Virus record (IMG/VR): IMGVR_UViG_3300035670_001157
Coordinates: 1 to 25,408 of that record
Length of the DNA stretch: 25,408 nucleotides
Strand: one strand, 5' to 3'
Origin: a virus
In this document: positions 23,401-25,408 of the stretch, in pieces
How the letters are laid out: the number at the start of each line of letters is the position of its first letter
Numbering within the stretch: the stretch's first letter is position 1
Notes under the pieces: model-generated
What the model saw: the letters and a program-made list of their open reading frames with translations, nothing else
Database searches by the model: none
Told to the model about the DNA's origin: nothing
Translations under genes and position numbers: made by a program

Positions 23401-23970
23401 CTCGAGGGCGTGGCCATGAGCGACGACTTGCAGGCCGAGTACAACGACATCCATGGGTCGCTCAAGGGCGACCCCAACCTGCCGCCCACGGCCCGGTTGG
23501 GGCTGGCCGGCAAGAAGGTGCAGGCGTTCTTCCCGTTCCCGGTGGAGACCGTGACGGACATGGGCATCCGCATCAAGAAGAACGGCGGCGCGTCGCTGCC
23601 GCTTTTGCAGATCCTCGACAAGGTGACGGCCGGCAAAACCAAGAAGGAGGCCTTTTACACCCTGTTCACCAGCCCCTGGTATCAGGCCGTTGAGGATGAC
23701 CCGACCACCTCGGCCAATCCGGCTGGCGGCCTGCCCCCCGCGCTGCGGCGCACCAAGACGGCCCAGGTGCTGATCAAGGGCATCACCGACTACTACGACC
23801 TGCTGACCCAGGACGAACTGGAGCGGCGCGCGGCCGCTGGTACCAGCGATGCGGCAAAGCAGTGGAGCGAGGCCAAAAACGAATTGGCGACTCAAACCTT
23901 CAAGCAATCGCAGACGCAGTTGATGCGTCTTGGCGAACGCTTGAGGGATGCGCTAAGTCCGGCAGAATAA
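20479..23970 (+). CDS. Internal virion protein D, T7 gp16-like (second part)
   Basis: 1163 residues. It opens with a coiled coil (FQRIQELREENRKLQEMADA, about residues 10-38), has a long helical middle, and a hydrophobic segment VMSGALLGAFGMLDAAGLV near residues 730-748. The C-terminal third carries sequence of the gp16 channel-forming kind: LPVLNTLFLWKDIQTTAEAS, FMGSGQVPFSGAIRNVERL, then INFSKGMPGFPSIWPSGKINDVVYGEL and a helical tail. In T7, gp16 (1318 residues) is a single protein whose C-terminal part helps form the channel across the inner membrane and pulls in the first DNA. Here the N-terminal enzymatic part is absent. AGGAGG at 20463-20468 lies 10 bases before the ATG. Confidence 0.75.
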   Translation: MSGNNCDDAFQRIQELREENRKLQEMADAMERQMKAAGVYSYAPKGDSVILPGRSGKPVELDRADIERGYKQLAGTMSSQEVEDMVARGFDVGAKPNGADGRFQNYDRLLREVDISTVDDYARLAEALGITHERIAPDDFAFLTQTYDKERLTELVSNYYRDLGVSDADLLVKAAVKTAPVINAVENKVWLRFWADRSKRVYLDTLEQIRTYMQAIPGSPVPAELKQDAFKQYKLALVMERHNNLASRRHAQALRSQQEQILGLEQFRLDLGDEQEVAEAIGLRGKDLDKDEHFGRVLQAIDDNGVKGEEQLRLLIDTTEIDGLDPKSKLDKDWFNTHMRMANALLKDSQLGNLNTQIKMNAGSNAVMAFFGPVQQTMANGVKLTPAGTQLTRAPLLEASKISGEAFNYAWTTMKTTWRRDLDRVFKEGVSHYSGNLDTYGKSLLTNNQDLLDMQAIVDQPYKQGANWAATLAHPHNLALFTNKLQAAARILAFTKPYGAKGATRVEAALSALGVDMGQGSRGLRIKDIDTYVPWKPFLRTMAGVDEMFGKYQYLFKLKADLEVKARMEGAQLGLLSEQDRTAWVQARIDEAIYQATPTEANIKAFRKQNNLKGSDFTDDEIAALIAENNLAGAPSLGTPESAEALNYSAGMRFQDAPTGGTAAAVDRATMSLRQNWAVDRYLMPYWRSPFMGMLFDHRLTTFGAIDTIKMLGAKDPSPELVARVKAGWVMSGALLGAFGMLDAAGLVRGGNETDPAKRNTIAGMPLGGLPVLNTLFLWKDIQTTAEASLANEYDANELGLAWMKVMTNQVMRQTGIQQVQLLMDAMLDGSQAAWEKVRQAIGFMGSGQVPFSGAIRNVERLVGSDRASFFRDAPDTAAQNYLLEKDNPFAQMEQSLRNWAYDTQPLIAGLTGAKRKETDHLGSPIGHIKGINFSKGMPGFPSIWPSGKINDVVYGELDTQDMLDPPGPLLTRKLEGVAMSDDLQAEYNDIHGSLKGDPNLPPTARLGLAGKKVQAFFPFPVETVTDMGIRIKKNGGASLPLLQILDKVTAGKTKKEAFYTLFTSPWYQAVEDDPTTSANPAGGLPPALRRTKTAQVLIKGITDYYDLLTQDELERRAAAGTSDAAKQWSEAKNELATQTFKQSQTQLMRLGERLRDALSPAE

Positions 23971-23994
23971 CGTCTGCAGTGGTGCATAGGTCCC

Positions 23995-25408
23995 GTGCCC
24001 TTCTCCTACGCGCAATACGCGGGCAACGGGTCCACGACGACCTTCTCGGTCCCGTTCCCGTATCTGCTGAAGGCGCACGTCAAGCTCTACACGGGCTACA
24101 ACATCCTCGATGGCACCTTCGCCACTGAGCTCGCTGAAGGCACTGACTTCAGCTGGACCAGCGGCGCCCAGGTGCAGACCACTGTGGCGCCTGCCAATGG
24201 AGTCACGCTGACAGTTCTGCGAGATACGCCCGACAGTTCACAGCTAGTGCCGTGGCAAGACGGTTCCAACCTGACGGCCGACGACTTCAACAACGCTGAC
24301 CTGCAGAACCTGTATGTGGTGCAGGAGCAGCAGGATCGAAACGATGCCGGTGCATCAGCGGCCATCGCTGCTCAGACTGCGGCAACCAACGCCAGCGCCG
24401 CTGCCACTGCAGCAACGACAACGGCAAACACGGCCAATGCCACCGCAACAGCGGCCACCACTGCTGCCAACAATGCAACAGCTGCTGCAAACGCATCAAC
24501 TGCAGCCTCAACTGCAGCAACGACAACGGCCAATCAGGCATCTGCCAATGCCGCCGCGGCTGTCAGTACAGCCAACACCGCTAGCACCAATGCCAGCAAT
24601 GCGCTGAGCACGGCCAATACAGCCGCCGCCAACGCCAGCAATGCGCTGAGCACGGCCAACACTGCGAGCACCAACGCAAGCACTGCTGTCAGCACTGCCA
24701 ACACCGCTGCAAGCAATGCGTCGGCGGCAGTGTCAACAGCAAATGCTGCCTCCAGCACCGCCACGACGGCATCAAACAATGCCACCACTGCGGTCAATAC
24801 AGCCAACAACGCGCTGAGCGCAGCCAACAACGCTGTCAGCACGGCCAACACAGCGAACACCAGCGCAAGCAACGCGGTAACAACTGCCAACGCGGCAAAT
24901 AACACTGCCAACCAAGCCGCGGCGGCCGTGTCTCAAGCGGTGTTGTTCACGCTGGTGGCGAACGTGGCGGCGATTCCGGCTAGCCCTGCCAACAACACGT
25001 ACATCGAGGTTGGCGACAGCACTGGCATTGGTTCGTTTTCGCCGTTGGCGGGCTTGCCTGGTGGCTTTGTTGGCGATCCTGGCTTGACAGTGCGGATCCG
25101 CTACACCACGTCGGGCAATACCTGGAACTACCTGAGCTACTTTGCCAACAATCCTGAAACTCGGTATTTAGGGCCTGGCAATCTTGCTTCTCAGGCAGAA
25201 GCAGAAGCGGGGTCAAACAACACAAAATGGATAACACCGCTGCGTGTGGCGCAGGCGATCACAGCGCTTGCGACTTCAGGCGCAACAGGTGGTGGCACTG
25301 ACAAAGTGTTTGTTCAAAATGACCAAGTAATTACCACCAACTACACCATTCCAGTCGGCAAGAACGCTTCATCAGTTGGGCCTGTGTCCATTGATGCGGG
25401 CGTGACTG
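23995..25408 (+). CDS. Tail fibre protein, T7 gp17-like (3' end beyond window)
   Basis: The frame runs off the right edge with 471 codons visible. I place the start at a GTG (23995), giving MPFSYAQYAGNGSTTTFSVP and then PFPYLLKAHVKLYTG, the usual opening of the gp17 N-terminal domain, which anchors the fibre to the tail. It continues LTVLRDTPDSSQLVPWQDGSNLTADDFNNADLQNLYVVQEQQD, matching the family through about residue 125. An Ala/Thr/Asn/Ser-rich shaft with 14-residue repeats follows (about 191-312), then a beta-rich region (VAAIPASPANNTYIEVGDSTGIGSF). Next is YLGPGNLASQAEAEAGSNNTKWITPLRVAQAI (391-422), a motif common in phage tail fibres. The frame is the same as that of the preceding gene, separated by its TAA. 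The ribosome-binding site is weak. The receptor-binding end is not visible. Confidence 0.88.
   Translation, partial: MPFSYAQYAGNGSTTTFSVPFPYLLKAHVKLYTGYNILDGTFATELAEGTDFSWTSGAQVQTTVAPANGVTLTVLRDTPDSSQLVPWQDGSNLTADDFNNADLQNLYVVQEQQDRNDAGASAAIAAQTAATNASAAATAATTTANTANATATAATTAANNATAAANASTAASTAATTTANQASANAAAAVSTANTASTNASNALSTANTAAANASNALSTANTASTNASTAVSTANTAASNASAAVSTANAASSTATTASNNATTAVNTANNALSAANNAVSTANTANTSASNAVTTANAANNTANQAAAAVSQAVLFTLVANVAAIPASPANNTYIEVGDSTGIGSFSPLAGLPGGFVGDPGLTVRIRYTTSGNTWNYLSYFANNPETRYLGPGNLASQAEAEAGSNNTKWITPLRVAQAITALATSGATGGGTDKVFVQNDQVITTNYTIPVGKNASSVGPVSIDAGVT
24565..24930 (+). repeat. Imperfect 42-base repeats encoding a 14-residue shaft repeat
   Basis: Four consecutive units at 24565-24606, 24607-24648, 24649-24690 and 24691-24732 encode STANTASTNASNAL, STANTAAANASNAL, STANTASTNASTAV and STANTAASNASAAV. 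More diverged 7-, 14- and 21-residue units follow to 24930. A 26-base exact repeat lies at 24592-24617 and 24634-24659, spaced 42 bases. Fourteen residues equal two heptads, and the Ala/Leu/Val spacing fits a trimeric coiled-coil shaft. Confidence 0.85.

Noticed and set aside
24534-24911. Minus-strand Ala/Val/Leu repeat frame
   Set aside because: It is the reverse complement of the fibre repeat region, and its repetitive hydrophobic translation is an artefact of that repeat.
1-25408. tRNA genes, CRISPR arrays, integrase or att sites
   Set aside because: No cloverleaf with a T-loop motif, no spaced direct repeats outside the fibre shaft, and no recombinase motifs were found on inspection.

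Overview
The window reads as about 25.4 kb of a lytic, T7-like podovirus (Autographiviridae-type) genome, most likely from a phage of a cyanobacterium with a fairly GC-rich genome (Synechococcus/Cyanobium type). Every gene I can support is on the plus strand. Genes are packed with TGATG or ATGA stop/start overlaps, and the order from about 3.2 kb onward is the T7 order: exonuclease (gp6), gp7.3-like proteins, portal (gp8), scaffold (gp9), major capsid (gp10), tail tubes A and B (gp11, gp12), gp13, internal core proteins (gp14, gp15, gp16) and tail fibre (gp17). The host guess rests on several HIP1 octamers (GCGATCGC), a promoter-like site upstream of the capsid gene that resembles the remembered Syn5 cyanophage RNA polymerase promoter, and the general look of the small genes. 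It is an inference, not a proof.

Layout. (1) 1-3217: end of the DNA-metabolism region. It holds the 3' end of a gp2.5-like single-stranded-DNA-binding protein, a RusA-type Holliday-junction resolvase where T7 has endonuclease I, and a run of nine small, tightly overlapping genes. These include a Cys4 protein, a DUF6378-like protein and a protein with an NrdR-type zinc ribbon; most have no known function. (2) 3214-4160: T7 gp6-like 5'-3' exonuclease plus one small unknown gene. (3) 4160-5780: three consecutive genes whose products share an MC start and an L-[RK]-I...G-x-G-[LV]-N-I ending like that of T7 gp7.3. (4) 5782-9426: portal, scaffold and capsid, with a 109-base leader before the capsid gene carrying the promoter-like site and a strong intrinsic terminator after it. 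(5) 9526-13125: tail tubes and gp13. (6) 13125-23970: four ejection/core proteins instead of T7's three. The gp15-like protein carries a C-terminal GH73/FlgJ-type glucosaminidase domain, and the gp16 position is occupied by two large proteins, the first with a ParB-like domain. (7) 23995-end: tail fibre, cut off by the window end, with a 14-residue repeat region.

How it works together. The early part supplies recombination and replication functions: ssDNA coating, branch resolution, and nucleolytic recycling of host DNA. The remainder builds the capsid, the short tail and the internal core. As in T7, gp14-gp16-type proteins would be ejected to form a channel through the envelope. Here the wall-cutting activity appears to sit at the end of the gp15-like protein rather than at the gp16 N-terminus. 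Capsid expression appears to be set by its own promoter and a downstream terminator, matching the phi10/Tphi arrangement of T7.

Expected but outside the window: RNA polymerase, primase/helicase and DNA polymerase upstream, and the terminase subunits downstream. No tRNA, CRISPR array, integrase, IS element or minus-strand gene was seen.
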